A DNA stretch of 64,000 nucleotides from Treponema sp. (GTDB taxonomy: Bacteria > Spirochaetota > Spirochaetia > Treponematales > Treponemataceae). Below the pieces are notes generated by a model that worked only from the letters and a program-made list of their open reading frames with translations, had not been told where the DNA came from and did no database searches. Numbering within the stretch: position 1 is the stretch's first letter; each line of letters begins with the position of its first letter. Location of the stretch: contig JAGCNW010000030.1 in NCBI GenBank assembly GCA_017645785.1, forward strand, positions 215,045-279,044, in the 5' to 3' direction. The position numbers and the translations under genes are program-made. This document shows positions 9,262-20,500 of this stretch, in pieces.

Positions 9262-10719
9262 ATGAAAATTTTTGCGATTTTTGCGACAGCGATTTTTTGT
9301 TTCTCAATCGGACTGTTTGCCCAAGACGACGGAGCGGAAGGCGTCAAAGAAGAAAAGCCTAAAATTGAGCTTGCGGGCGTGAGCGACGTTCCCGCGGCGA
9401 AAAGGCCCAAGGCCTCCGATTCCAAAAAGGCCGCAGAAGCCGAAAAAAAGGACGACGCGGACTCTGCCAAAAAGACCCGCGAGACCATAAAGTTTGGAAT
9501 TGACTCGGAGCTTAGCGAGCTGGTCCAAAAATTGTTGGACAACGACGACCCCCGCTACTCGGACGAGCTTTACGACCTTTTTAAGCAAACAAAAAGCCCC
9601 GCGGTGCGCGAAAAAATTTTGGATTACTTCACAAAGTTTGAGGACCCATGTCTTGAAGATTACGCCGTGACTGTTTTAAATGATCCTTACGACGAAAGAA
9701 ATTCCACGGTTGAAAGAGTCTTTAGGTACGTCGCCGCTGTAAAAACCAAGGCCGCGATTCCCGCCGTGGTGACGCTCTTGGAAAGCGACAACGAAAATTA
9801 TTTTTCGCCGGCCCTAACGACATTGGGAGAAATCGGCGGCGAGCGCGAGGCCGAATACTTGGTTGACTACCTTGACCGCGCTGACTTGACCACGCCCCAA
9901 CGCCAGGCCTTGATGAAAGTGCTTGGAAAAATAAAAGCCGTCCAGACTTGGGACGCGCTTGTAGAAATCGCGCAAGACGACGGCGAAAACGTTTTTGTCC
10001 GCTGCTACGCCGCCGAAGCGATAGGAGCGATGAAAAAGCCCGAGTCGATTCCTGTTTTGATAAAACTCTTTGAAAGCCCTGATCCCAACATGCGCTGTTA
10101 TGTCATAAAGGGAATCTCTAACTTTGACACAAAGGAAGCCCATGACTTGGTTGTCCAAGCGATAAAGGATTCTCAATACAAGGTTCGCTTGGACGCTATT
10201 GACGCCGCGGCCAACATGAAATTGAAGGACGCCGTTCCTTATTTGGTTTATCGCGCCAAGAATGACCCTGAGGCCACAGTAAAGAAAAAGGCTTACGAAA
10301 AGCTCGCCGCTTATGAAGACGCTGAGGCCGACAAATTTTTGATCGGCCAGTTGACTGACAAAAAGACAAGCGACAATGTAAAGAAGCAGACTACAGAGGC
10401 TCTTTTGAAGTACGGAAAGGCCGGACGCGCCGAAATCGCAAGCTGGGCCCAAGCCTTGGCCACTGACGACACAAAAAAGTCTTACAGAAAGGATGTCGGA
10501 AAGCTTATGACAAAGTATCCCGACGACGCTTTTGCCAAGGCTTGCGCCGCCTATATCGCAAGTTCCGATAAGGACACAAAATCAATCGGTCTTGACATGT
10601 ACACTGCCGGAAAATACTCGTCTTGCCAAGACGAGATTCGAAAAATCGCCGACGACAAAAAAAACGGCTCCCTTCAAAAGAGAGCCATGAAGATTTTAGG
10701 CATCGAAGAAGAAAATTAA
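9262..10719 (+). CDS. Exported HEAT-repeat protein
   Basis: 485-residue protein with a clear signal peptide (MKIFAIFATAIFCFSIGLFA-Q), a charged Lys/Ala/Glu linker to about residue 75, then helical HEAT/PBS-lyase-like repeats. Repeat units are easy to see: AEYLVDYLDRADLTTPQR, DALVEIAQDDGENVFVRCYA, ESIPVLIKLFESPDPNMRCY, DAVPYLVYRAKNDPEATVKK. These scaffolds bind proteins; no catalytic motif is visible. It probably works in the periplasm. It follows tgt by 4 nt. The 3' end overlaps the convergent helicase gene by 4 bp. Specific function unknown. Confidence 0.8.
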   Translation: MKIFAIFATAIFCFSIGLFAQDDGAEGVKEEKPKIELAGVSDVPAAKRPKASDSKKAAEAEKKDDADSAKKTRETIKFGIDSELSELVQKLLDNDDPRYSDELYDLFKQTKSPAVREKILDYFTKFEDPCLEDYAVTVLNDPYDERNSTVERVFRYVAAVKTKAAIPAVVTLLESDNENYFSPALTTLGEIGGEREAEYLVDYLDRADLTTPQRQALMKVLGKIKAVQTWDALVEIAQDDGENVFVRCYAAEAIGAMKKPESIPVLIKLFESPDPNMRCYVIKGISNFDTKEAHDLVVQAIKDSQYKVRLDAIDAAANMKLKDAVPYLVYRAKNDPEATVKKKAYEKLAAYEDAEADKFLIGQLTDKKTSDNVKKQTTEALLKYGKAGRAEIASWAQALATDDTKKSYRKDVGKLMTKYPDDAFAKACAAYIASSDKDTKSIGLDMYTAGKYSSCQDEIRKIADDKKNGSLQKRAMKILGIEEEN

Positions 10720-13301
10720 GTGTAGAAGGCGCGGAGGCGGGCATAGACAAAGCCTGCCTCTTTTTTTTCGGCGTCGGTAAAGTTTGCGGCCGGATCGCTG
10801 GCTAAAAATTCCAGGCTGGCCACGCTCTCCGCAAGCGCAGTTGAAAATCCCCTTGAAACTTTAAACCAGTATGAGCCTTTTTGGTCGGTGTAAAGGGCCA
10901 CAAAGCCCATCTCGCGGCTTTTTGCCTTTGCGGCGGCGGTTCTCATAATGCATTCCAGTCTTGGGCAAAGAACGGCGGCCGCTCCGTCGTCGTTGAGGTT
11001 GACGTTTAGCTTTCGGTCAAATTTTTTTTCGTCAATCGGGGCAAAGCCAAAGAGCTTGGCCGCCTTTACGATTGAAACAAGCTTTTCTCCATCCATAAGC
11101 TTGTAGCCGCCGTCCATCAAGACGCGGCCGCGGAGGCCGGCCGAACGCGCTTCGAGTTCGGGCATGTCAAAGGGCTCGACCGCGGACTGGATTTCGCGAG
11201 CGGGCAGGAGAACGACCTTTTTGCCCTTGACCTTTTGTATTTGGAAGATGGATTTGCCCAAGGTCCAAGCGGCCGCTTTTTGGTCTTTGTCTGCATTTTG
11301 GTCGCGTCCGCCGTTTTTGGCTTGCTTTCCGTTTTTGTCGCGTCCGTTTCGCGCGTCGCGGCTGTCCTCGCGGTCGCCTTTCTTTTTGCGGGCGGCGTCA
11401 AGTCGGGCTTCCAAGTCGGGGTCGATTTTGTTTATAAGCTTTTTGGTCAGCGGAGAAACGCTCATCGCGAACATTCGGCTTGTGCGGACAATCTCTCCGG
11501 CAACGATGTAAAGCGGATCGGTTCTAAAAAGCGACGAGCCGGGATGAATCGAAATGTGGTCGGCGGTCAGCGTCCTAAAGTTTTCGCGGCCTTCGCGCAC
11601 GGCGACGAACTGAATCATTCCCGCGGCGACGCAGCACAAGTAGTCGTCGTAAGAGCCGCCTCCGCTAATCGGAATCTTTTGGTCGCTTACGATTTGGCTA
11701 AGCTGCTCGTAAATGTTTTGAATCTCGGCCATAACCTTGTAGTCAAGGTAGTTCTTTTGGCAAAAGTTATCTTTTTCTTCTTCGGTTTGGAACTTTTCGT
11801 AAATGCGGTAAAGCTTTACGTAGCCCACAAAGTCGCCTTGAATGTCGTTAAAGCGGTGGTGCGCGGCGCGCGCCTCGATTTCCTCTCCGGGCGGAAGGAC
11901 AAAAGGCGAGTGGGTTGACAAAAAGGCCGCCGCGATCAAGGCTTCCTGCAAAATGTCGGGGTAGCGCAAAATCGATTCCACGATGATGCGGCTGATTCGC
12001 GGCAAAAGCGGGAACCAAACCATCATCTTTCCGATGTCGCTAAGGGTTCTGTCAGGATTAAGCGCCTTTAGCATGTACAAGGTTTCCATCGCGCCCTTGA
12101 TTCCTTCCAGCGAAGGCTTTGAGATAAAGTCAAAGTTTTCAAAGTCCTTTATGCCAAGCTCGGCCATGCGAAGGACAACTTCGCTTAAGTCGGTGCGGAA
12201 AATTTCTTCGGTTGTGTATTCTTGGCGCGTCTCAAAGTCTCGGCGGGGGTAGAGGCGGTAGCAGCTTCCGGGAGCGGTGCGGCCCGCGCGGCCCTTGCGC
12301 TGCTGGCAGCTGGCCTTTGAAATCGGAGTCTCTACAAGGCTTGAAGTGAAAGTGCGCGGGCTGTAAAAGTTGAGCTTTGCAAGGCCGCTATCGATTACCG
12401 TTGTGATTCCGTCAATCGTAACGGAAGTCTCGGCGATGTTTGTTGAAACTACGACTTTTACTTTTCCCTTGGGCGCGGGAATGAAAATCCGTTCCTGCTC
12501 CTCTTTTGGAAGCCTGCCGTACAAGTGCTGGATAAAAAGGTGGCGGCCGTAGTAACTGTGTTCCAAACGCTTTACGCAATCGTGAATCGCTTTTTCGCCC
12601 GGAAGGAAAATCAAAATGCCGCCTTCCTCTCCGTTGTCCAAGACGCGCCCGATTGTGTCCTCGATCTTGGAAAGCAAGGCTTCCGTCGCCGCCTCGGTCA
12701 GCGTGCTTGCCGGGAGCATCGGTGGATCGTACAAAAGAGTGACCGGGAATGTTTGCGTCTCTATCGTGACGATGGGACAACCGCCAAAGTAGTTGGAGAA
12801 GGCTTCTGCGTTCATTGTGGCCGAAGAAACAACAATCTTTAGGTCCTTGCGGACTTCCATGCAGCGCTTTAACAAGCCAAGGACAAAGTCGATGTTAAGG
12901 CTGCGTTCGTGCGCTTCGTCTACCATGATGACCGAGTACTTTAGCATCATCGGATCAAGCTTCATCTCTTGCAAGAGAATGCCGTCGGTCATTATTTTTA
13001 TTTCTGTGCTGAGGTCGGTTTTGTCCTCAAAGCGCATTTTGTAGCCGACGATTCCGGGATAGCTTGTTCCCAATTGCTTTGAAATGAATTCGCTTACGCT
13101 AAGGGCCGCGATGCGGCGCGGCTGGGTGACGGCAATCACTCCGTTCTGGGCGTAGCCGGCCTCGCGCAAGATGACGGGAATCTGGGTTGTCTTTCCGCTT
13201 CCGGTCGGGCTTTGCACGACTATGACTTGGTGCTGTTCCAAGCAGTCCAAAATTTTTTGCTTTTGTTCGTAGACGGGAAGCTTTGTGTAATCTATTGCCA
13301 T
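10716..13301 (-). CDS. hrpA: DEAH-box ATP-dependent RNA helicase, HrpA family
   Basis: 861 residues with superfamily 2 motifs: Walker A SPTGSGKTTQ (GSGKT at residues 34-38), TQPRRIAA, DEAH at 128-131, SSATMNAE, then STNIAETSVTIDGI and QRKGRAGRTAPG (motif VI) in the second RecA domain. The HA2 and OB-fold-like regions follow. E. coli HrpA is near 1,300 residues, so this is a short form. About residues 635-690 form a Lys/Asp/Asn/Arg-rich low-complexity insert, probably a disordered RNA-binding tether. I chose ATG 13301 with AAGGA upstream; TTG 13307 is an alternative. The 5' end overlaps the capA-like gene by 10 nt and the stop overlaps the convergent HEAT gene. Confidence 0.88.
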   Translation of the reverse strand: MAIDYTKLPVYEQKQKILDCLEQHQVIVVQSPTGSGKTTQIPVILREAGYAQNGVIAVTQPRRIAALSVSEFISKQLGTSYPGIVGYKMRFEDKTDLSTEIKIMTDGILLQEMKLDPMMLKYSVIMVDEAHERSLNIDFVLGLLKRCMEVRKDLKIVVSSATMNAEAFSNYFGGCPIVTIETQTFPVTLLYDPPMLPASTLTEAATEALLSKIEDTIGRVLDNGEEGGILIFLPGEKAIHDCVKRLEHSYYGRHLFIQHLYGRLPKEEQERIFIPAPKGKVKVVVSTNIAETSVTIDGITTVIDSGLAKLNFYSPRTFTSSLVETPISKASCQQRKGRAGRTAPGSCYRLYPRRDFETRQEYTTEEIFRTDLSEVVLRMAELGIKDFENFDFISKPSLEGIKGAMETLYMLKALNPDRTLSDIGKMMVWFPLLPRISRIIVESILRYPDILQEALIAAAFLSTHSPFVLPPGEEIEARAAHHRFNDIQGDFVGYVKLYRIYEKFQTEEEKDNFCQKNYLDYKVMAEIQNIYEQLSQIVSDQKIPISGGGSYDDYLCCVAAGMIQFVAVREGRENFRTLTADHISIHPGSSLFRTDPLYIVAGEIVRTSRMFAMSVSPLTKKLINKIDPDLEARLDAARKKKGDREDSRDARNGRDKNGKQAKNGGRDQNADKDQKAAAWTLGKSIFQIQKVKGKKVVLLPAREIQSAVEPFDMPELEARSAGLRGRVLMDGGYKLMDGEKLVSIVKAAKLFGFAPIDEKKFDRKLNVNLNDDGAAAVLCPRLECIMRTAAAKAKSREMGFVALYTDQKGSYWFKVSRGFSTALAESVASLEFLASDPAANFTDAEKKEAGFVYARLRAFYT

Positions 13302-14455
13302 GTCCAAATGTCCTTAATTTTTCTTAGCGCGTCCAATCGCGCCTGGTAGTATTTTGAGTCTTTTTTTTGTCCGTTTTCCGCTAGAGCTTTTATAAAATTT
13401 TCGTCAAGCCGTTTTATGACAGGACTCCGTTCCCCCTGCGGAGTGTAGGCAGTTATGTAACTTGTGGAACAGTTTAGCGCGAAAAAGCCCTTTTCATCAA
13501 GAGCCAGTTCAAGCGACACAAGGCGGCCGTCTCCTGTGTAGTTCCAAATTTCGTTTGGGTTTTCGTAATTTAAAAGGCGCCGCTGGCCGCTTATCGTGTT
13601 TCCGTTTGCGTACATTATGATCTTTCGGATTTTTTTGTCTTCCTTTTGGCCGACAAATTCCACAGGCCTGATTACGTGCGGATGGTTTGAAACAAGGATG
13701 TCCGCTCCGGCGTTCAGCAAGTCGTGGTAAAACTTTTTGACGGATTCTTGGACTGTCAGAACGTATTCTTCTTCGCTTGTGTGGACGCTGACTATGAACA
13801 GGTCGGGCGCCAATTCCTCTTTCATTTCCGCGATTTTTTTGACAAAAGCCGCGCGGCCCTTTTTTGTCGGGGGAACGTAATTCACCACTTCGTAATTTTT
13901 CCAAGTGTTCAAAAGCTCGGTGACGGCGACAAAGACGATTTTATATTCGTTCCAGTAGAATTGGCGGAATGACATTTGGCCGTCTTCCGTTAGCCCGCTA
14001 AAATAGATTGGCCGCCCCGCGTTTTTGGCTTGCGAAGCCTTCTGCGTTTGAGCCTCTATTCCCTTGGCCCATTCCGCGGTGGCCTTGACTCCGGCGGTAC
14101 TCTGGTCATTGGAATGGTTGTTGGCAAGCGAAATAAGGTTGAAGCCCGCGTCAAGCGCCGCTTGGGGGTAGGAGGGCTGCATGTTGAAGGTCGGGTAGCT
14201 TTCAAAGGGCCGGCTTTTGTCCACAGGAGCCTCTAAGTTTGCGAAAGAGTAGTCGGCGGCCTCCACAAGGCCCCGGACGTCGTTCCAAATCAGGCTGTAA
14301 TCTTTCATCGAAAAGTTTTGCGTGTGCGCCATGATGTCTCCGGCAAAAAGCAGGCGCAAGTTTTTGGACCGCGTTTTTTTTGCGCTTTGGCAGGAAGATA
14401 AAAGCAGGACCGCGGCGAGGAAAAGAATTGGGGCAAAAAGGCCTCGTTTGAGCAT
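13292..14455 (-). CDS. CapA-family metallophosphatase-like lipoprotein
   Basis: 387 residues. The N-terminus is a lipoprotein signal (LFLAAVLLLSSC, lipobox LSSC), so it should be anchored facing the periplasm or the surface. The mature part is the CapA/PgsA fold of the metallophosphatase superfamily: LLFAGDIMAHTQ, NLEAPVD, ISLANNHSNDQ, HTSEEEY and SNHPHVIRP supply the metal-ligand-like Asp, Asn and His residues. CapA proteins serve poly-gamma-glutamate export in Bacillus, but no capB or capC is near, so that role is not supported here. The gene ends inside the helicase gene, implying co-transcription. Confidence 0.82.
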   Translation of the reverse strand: MLKRGLFAPILFLAAVLLLSSCQSAKKTRSKNLRLLFAGDIMAHTQNFSMKDYSLIWNDVRGLVEAADYSFANLEAPVDKSRPFESYPTFNMQPSYPQAALDAGFNLISLANNHSNDQSTAGVKATAEWAKGIEAQTQKASQAKNAGRPIYFSGLTEDGQMSFRQFYWNEYKIVFVAVTELLNTWKNYEVVNYVPPTKKGRAAFVKKIAEMKEELAPDLFIVSVHTSEEEYVLTVQESVKKFYHDLLNAGADILVSNHPHVIRPVEFVGQKEDKKIRKIIMYANGNTISGQRRLLNYENPNEIWNYTGDGRLVSLELALDEKGFFALNCSTSYITAYTPQGERSPVIKRLDENFIKALAENGQKKDSKYYQARLDALRKIKDIWTWQ

Positions 14456-14501
14456 TCTTCCATTTTATCATACTTTTGCGCTTTTTTGTTGATTTTTTGC
14501 A

Positions 14502-14507
14502 TATAAT
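14502..14507 (+). promoter_or_regulatory. -10 element for the giant lipoprotein gene
   Basis: A perfect TATAAT lies 35 nt before the ATG at 14543. No good -35 hexamer sits at 16-18 nt. The leader carries a G-rich Shine-Dalgarno (AAGGGGGG), a conventional leader unlike the leaderless starts seen elsewhere in the window. Confidence 0.45.
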
Positions 14508-14542
14508 TGTATATATTTATAGTTGGTGTAAAGGGGGGCGTT

Positions 14543-17500
14543 ATGGAAAAAAATTGTTCAAAACTCTTTGCGGCGGCTCTTTTGGGCGCTCTTTTGTTCG
14601 CGTCTTGCGACAACGTCTCTAGCGGCGGCGGATCGACATTCTTTCCTGTAGTCGCCGTTCCAACCTCGACGCCTGGCGCCGGAAATTCTCCGTCAAGCGC
14701 CAGTTCCGCAAAAACTATAGTCATTCAAGGAACCCTGGAAGTCCAAGGCGCCGTTCCCTCGCAGTTTGTTTCAAAATCCCAAAATGAAGACAGCCTCGGA
14801 ATCTCAAAAAGCGCCAGCCCCAAAGCGCCCTTTTCCGCCGGAAGCGGCGACTATTACTTTGTGACCGCCGACCCGATCAATGGAAACACGGAACCTGCAA
14901 AGACCATAGACTCTGTAAACAATCCGACAAACTTTACGGACGGCTCAAACGGAAAGGCCTTTACGCTTCCTCTAAAGGAAGGCTCTTGGAAAATAACCGC
15001 CGGAATAAAAAATTCTTCCAACGCCATAATTCTTTCCAGCTATTGCGAAAAAACTCTGTCCGCAACGGACTCGGTCTTTACCCACGCGTTCACCGCGGTT
15101 CCTTCCACAAGCGGAAAGGGCGAGATCGCGCTTGACCTTTCGTATGAGGGAACGGACGTGACAAGCGTTACCGCGACTTGCGACGCGCTCTCTTCCGCCC
15201 CAATCCCGTTGACCCAGACTTCCGCGACCAGCTCTAAGCTGGAGTTTACGGGCGACAACAGCGTCAAAAGCGGCGCCTACGAAGTTGTCTTTAGTTTTTA
15301 CGCGGGCGACGTTCTAATTTACACTTCGGTCCAGACCATAAACGTCTTGGACAACATGACGACAAACGCTTGGGTCTCATACGGCGGAACGGACGATGAC
15401 TTGATATCAGCTTCCGACTTTGTTCTTACGGACTCTGTTATAAAAGCCGCCGCCTTGACTTGCTTTTTTGTTGGAACAACTAGCGTCGGAGAGGCGAGCG
15501 ACACTACGGGCGAAGGAACGGCCTACGCTCCCTTTGAGACTGTGGGCAAGGCCGCCGCCGTCATAGCAAAAGCGGGAGTCAACACAAAGTCCTACACAAT
15601 TTACATAAGCGGCGCCGTCGCGGGCCAGTCGGAATTGCCCAAGACCTTGAACGGAAAGGCCAAGTCAATCACGGTGCAAGGCGCCACAGGAAACGCCTCG
15701 GATTCCCTTTGCGGAAGCGCAAGCTCGCGCGCCGTGAAAATTCAAACCAGCGTTCCGATAATCTTTAGAAACATAAAAATCACCGGCGGAAAGGCCTTGG
15801 GCGACGACGCCGCCGGCCGCGGCGGCGGCATATACGCTTGCGGCGGAGACGCGACCCTTGGCGAAACTTTTGAAAGCGACATAACGCTTGACGCAGGTTC
15901 TGTGGTGGAAGGAAACTCTGCAAAATGCGGCGGCGGCGTGTACATGACCAAGTCGACTCTTTTGGTAAAGAACGGCGCCACAATTAACGGAAACACTGCC
16001 GAAATAAAGGGCGGAAACTTTCACCTCTACGACAACGCAAAGCTTGACATAAAGGGCGGAGAAATCTCCGGCGGAGTGGCCGGAAAAGACGGAAACGACG
16101 CGTACGGCGGAGCGATTTCCGCGGAAGGCGAAGCTCTGTCCACAAAGCCCGTCATCACGATGACTGGCGGAAAGATAAGCTCAAACAAGTGCTTGGGCTA
16201 TGGCAGCAAGACTGCCATTGGCGGCGCCGTTTGGCTGGGCAGTTTTTCAGAATTCAAAATGACCGGCGGAAGCATTGAAAACAATTGCGTCCAAAAAGCG
16301 AGCGGAAGTCCAAACTTAAAGGGCGGCGCTGTTTACATAGAGGCGAATGTCGCCGGCGATTTCCCCTCCCAGACATTGGTTTACGGAGAGCTAAAGCTTG
16401 GCGGCTCTGCAAAAATCCCTTACGACAAGACAAAGGGGCAGGGCAACAACGACGTTTTTGTGAGCGAGTGGGGCATGCTTGGCAACGCCAACATAGAAAT
16501 AACAAGCGCTTTTGACTCCGGCGCCGGCAAGGTTGCGGCCGTCACTCCATCCGGTTGGGCTAGAGGCAAAAGCATTCTAAAAGTGGCCAGCGGCGACATC
16601 AGCCCTTACATAAAAAGCTTTGAGACTACGGATCCAGACTTTGACTTTATAAAATCAACCGTAAGCGGCCAAGATAATTACGCCATTTTGACCGCGCCCC
16701 TTTATGTTTCTACCGACAGCGGAAGCGACGGGTCAGGAACCGGCACCAGGGACAAGCCTTACCAATCTTTGAACAAGGCCCTGATGCAAATGAACGGCGG
16801 ACAAAAGTTCACAGTTTACATATTGGATGAGTTGAGAGGCCCTCAAAAAATCCAGTCGTCCTTTACATATAACGAAATAAATTACACTTTTGACGCGACA
16901 AAATGCTCCGAGCTTACGCTAAAGGGCGCCACCGGCCTTGACCCAAACACCAAGGAGCCGACGGACGATTCTTGCAAAAACCCCCATGATTCAATTTTCG
17001 CGGGCGGAACGGCCGGCTGTGGAAGCGCGCTTGAGGTAAGCGCCGCCGTTCCCGTAAAAATAGTCAATCTAAAGCTAACCGGTGGAAACAAGAATGGAAA
17101 CGGCGGAGGCCTTTATGTGTCAAGCGGCTCCAAGGTCATTCTTTCTGACGGCGCCAAGATTACAGGAAACATAGCGAACCCAACGGACGCTTACAATACC
17201 GACGGATATGGCGGCGGACTTTATGTTGACTCCGGCGCCAGTCTCTTTATAAACGGCAGGGCCCTTGTCGGCGACAGCGTGGACTCTGACACGGTCGCGT
17301 CTGACGGTGCCCACCCATCTCTTGCGAACATGGCCGTCAGCGGCGGAGGCATTTTTTGCGCCGGAAACTTGTATATAGGCTACGACCTTGGCCCAGGCGG
17401 AAACCCGCTTGAAAAGCCTGTGGCCGAATCCGCAGGCTACGGCATTAGGCGCAACTATGCCAGCCAAACCGGAGGCGGAATTAATTTTATTTTAGGAACT

Positions 17501-20500
17501 TGCAAAATAGCAAGCGGAAACATTTCTTACAACGGAGCCGGCGGCTCGAGCGGCGGCGTGCATTTTGGAAAGGGCGGAGAAATATCAGGCGGAACCTTTG
17601 AAGGAAACGCGTCAACAGACGGCGGAGCCTTTATGGTCACTTACGGCCAGACGGTAACGATGACCGGCGGAACGATCGGCGGCTCCACGGCAAAAAAGCA
17701 AAACACGGTTTCTGTGACAGGAATCGGCATGTATAATCGCGGAGGCGCGGTCTGCGTTATAGGAAACTTTTCCATTAGCGGCTCCGCCTACATCTATCCA
17801 ACAACCGCCGTCAGAACCAACGACGTTTACATCAGCGAAGACGCAACCCTAAAAATCGCGGGAAGCCTCACTTCGACCATCGGAGACAAAGTGGCCACAG
17901 TCACCTTGGAAAATTGGAAGCGCGGACAAACTTTCCTTTCTTCTGACAGCGACTTGACTGACGCCTTGGTCGGCAAGATCGCGCTGACAATTGACGACGA
18001 CGGCTGGGAAAGAAAAATCGCGAGCGACAAAAAGACCGCTTCAATCAATTCGCCGATTTATGTCGTCGCCGCCAACGACCCAAATGATGTTAGTACAAAA
18101 ACAAGACCCGACGGCTTTGAAAGAGGCGTGGTCTCTGGCGCCACCGGGACAAAGAAAAAACCTTACCCTTCAATTGCGGCCGCGCTGGGCTGCGAGGATT
18201 TGGCCGCCACAAGCAACACAATCACAATCGCCGGAACTATAGGCGCGCAGGCGCTCTCTGCCAGCGATTCGATTTACGGCGACGCCACCAGCATTACGAT
18301 TGCGGGCTACAAGCCGGACACAAACCCAAGCGCGGCTTCCATTGACGCAAAGGGAACGGCCGACACTTCCGCCCTTAAGTTGGAAAAATCAGGCATCACC
18401 GTAACAATCAATAATCTTACGATTACAGGCGGAAGCGGAACTTCCATGACAGTTTCTAGTTCGACGCAAGTTAACGGCGGCGGCATTAACCTTTCTGCAG
18501 GAACGCTAAAGCTTGCTGGCGGCGCTGTCGTTAAAGGCAACTACGCGGCAAATTACGGCGGTGGTGTGTATGTAGCGAGCGGCGCGGAACTTTATATGTA
18601 TGGTTCTGCCTTGATAGGCTATGACACAACAACAAACAGCGTCCCGACAAGCGCCGCGTTGGGAACAAGTTCTGGCAAAGCGGCAAATTACGCTCAACAA
18701 GGCGGCGGCATTTACAGCAGCGGCTCCGTTTATCTTGGTTATACAGGAAAAAATAATGGAAGTCTTGTTGAGGCTACAGGCGCAAATAAACTTTCAGGTG
18801 GCGTTCGACAAAATTATGCGTCTTTTGGCGTAAACGGAAATGGTGGCGGTATCTACATTGGGACAGGTGTTTTCCGAATGGCAAGCGGCAATGTTTCGTA
18901 TAACGCGGCTACAGGCTATGGCGGCGCGATTAATGGAAGCGGAACCTTGGCAGGAGGAACAATCGAAGGAAACAAGGCGGCAAAAGACGGCGGCGGCGTT
19001 TACTTTAATGCTGGAACGCTTACAGTTTCGGGCGCGACATTTACAAAAAATAGTTCCACCGGCGGAAATGGCGGCGCCATTTGCAGCGCAACTCTTGCAA
19101 CCATTTATTTATCGGGCAGTTCTGAAATTGCCAACAACACAGCAGCGGTAGATGGCGGAGCGATATATGTCGCTAATACAAGCTATTGCTACATAAAAGG
19201 CGCAGTCAGCATTCCTTATGGCGGAGCGCCTTCTAATAATGATGTATTCCTTCCAAGCGGAGTAAATCTCTATGTTAATGGAACTTTGTCCCAAGACCAT
19301 GTGGCGACAATCACTCCGGGAGCATGGACTCGCGGAAATACAGTTTTGCAAAAAAGCGGCACAGAAATTACAAGCATTGATTCTACAATCGCTGGAAAAT
19401 TCGCTGTTTCCGACCCTGACTGGAATGTTGTTTCCCATGACAGCAAAGGAAAAATCAACGGCGCCATATATGTCAGCGAAACAAAAATTGTCAACTCTAC
19501 GGGGTATTCTGCCGGCTCGGACTCAGCAAGCTATATTGGAACAAAAAAATCGCCATTCAAGACAATAAACTATGCAACTTCTAAGTTTTGGGATACTTTG
19601 GATACAAAAACCGTTGACTTTAAGATTATTGTCAATGGAACTCTTAACGGAACGCAGAAAGTTTCCGCAACTGACGAGGCTACCGTCGCAAACGCAAAAT
19701 CAATTACGGTGGAAGGAATGGTCGACTACAGCGCCTACACAGGAAACTCAAAGCTTAACGCAAACCTTTCTTCCGCTGCGGAAAATGGCTCCGCTCTTAT
19801 CATAGACACAGCGGTTCCTGTAACGCTCAACAAGCTGGACATCACCGGCGGAAAAACAACCACTGGCGGCGGCGGAGTCCGAATAGACAACGAAAATTCA
19901 AACGTAACCATTACGAACACGAATGTTTACAGCAACTACACAATTGATTCTTCTGCTTCAACTGGTGGTGGCGGAATCCTTCTTAAAGGCGGAATCCTTT
20001 GTCTTGGCGAAAACGCAATAGTGCATAGCAATACAGCTAAAAGTCACGGTGGCGGCGTTTGCAACTCTGGCGGAAAAGTCTATATATGCGGAGGAAGCAA
20101 GGGCGCTATTATCGGATATAAAAAAGACATCAATTCAAGGGCGCAGAGTTCCTCTGCAAAGGCGAACCGCGCCGGCATTGACGCTTCAACTGGAACAGAA
20201 AATTCAACAGGAATGGGCGGCGGTTTGTATTTGGGCGGCGGTGCAAATCAATGCGTTTACCTTGGTTATAAGCCGCCTGTTACAGAAGGCGGAGATCCTG
20301 TGGCAGACACCGGCTTTAACGGAGGTTTTTATTACAACTGGGCAAAAACGCGCGGTGGAGGAATGGCTCTTGAGGGTGGTTATAGTGGCCAGGAATTTAA
20401 GATGTCCGCAGGAACAATACAGTACAATGTTGCAGGTTACGGCGGCGGAATTCATGCCGAAATCCCAGTAACAATTGAAGACTGTATAATTGCTGATAAT

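Noticed and set aside
10716..10719. Overlapping convergent stop codons of the HEAT and helicase genes
   Set aside because: A shared TTAA is a simple consequence of tight packing; no further signal.
13292..14455. Poly-gamma-glutamate capsule system
   Set aside because: Only a CapA-like protein is present, without capB or capC neighbours.
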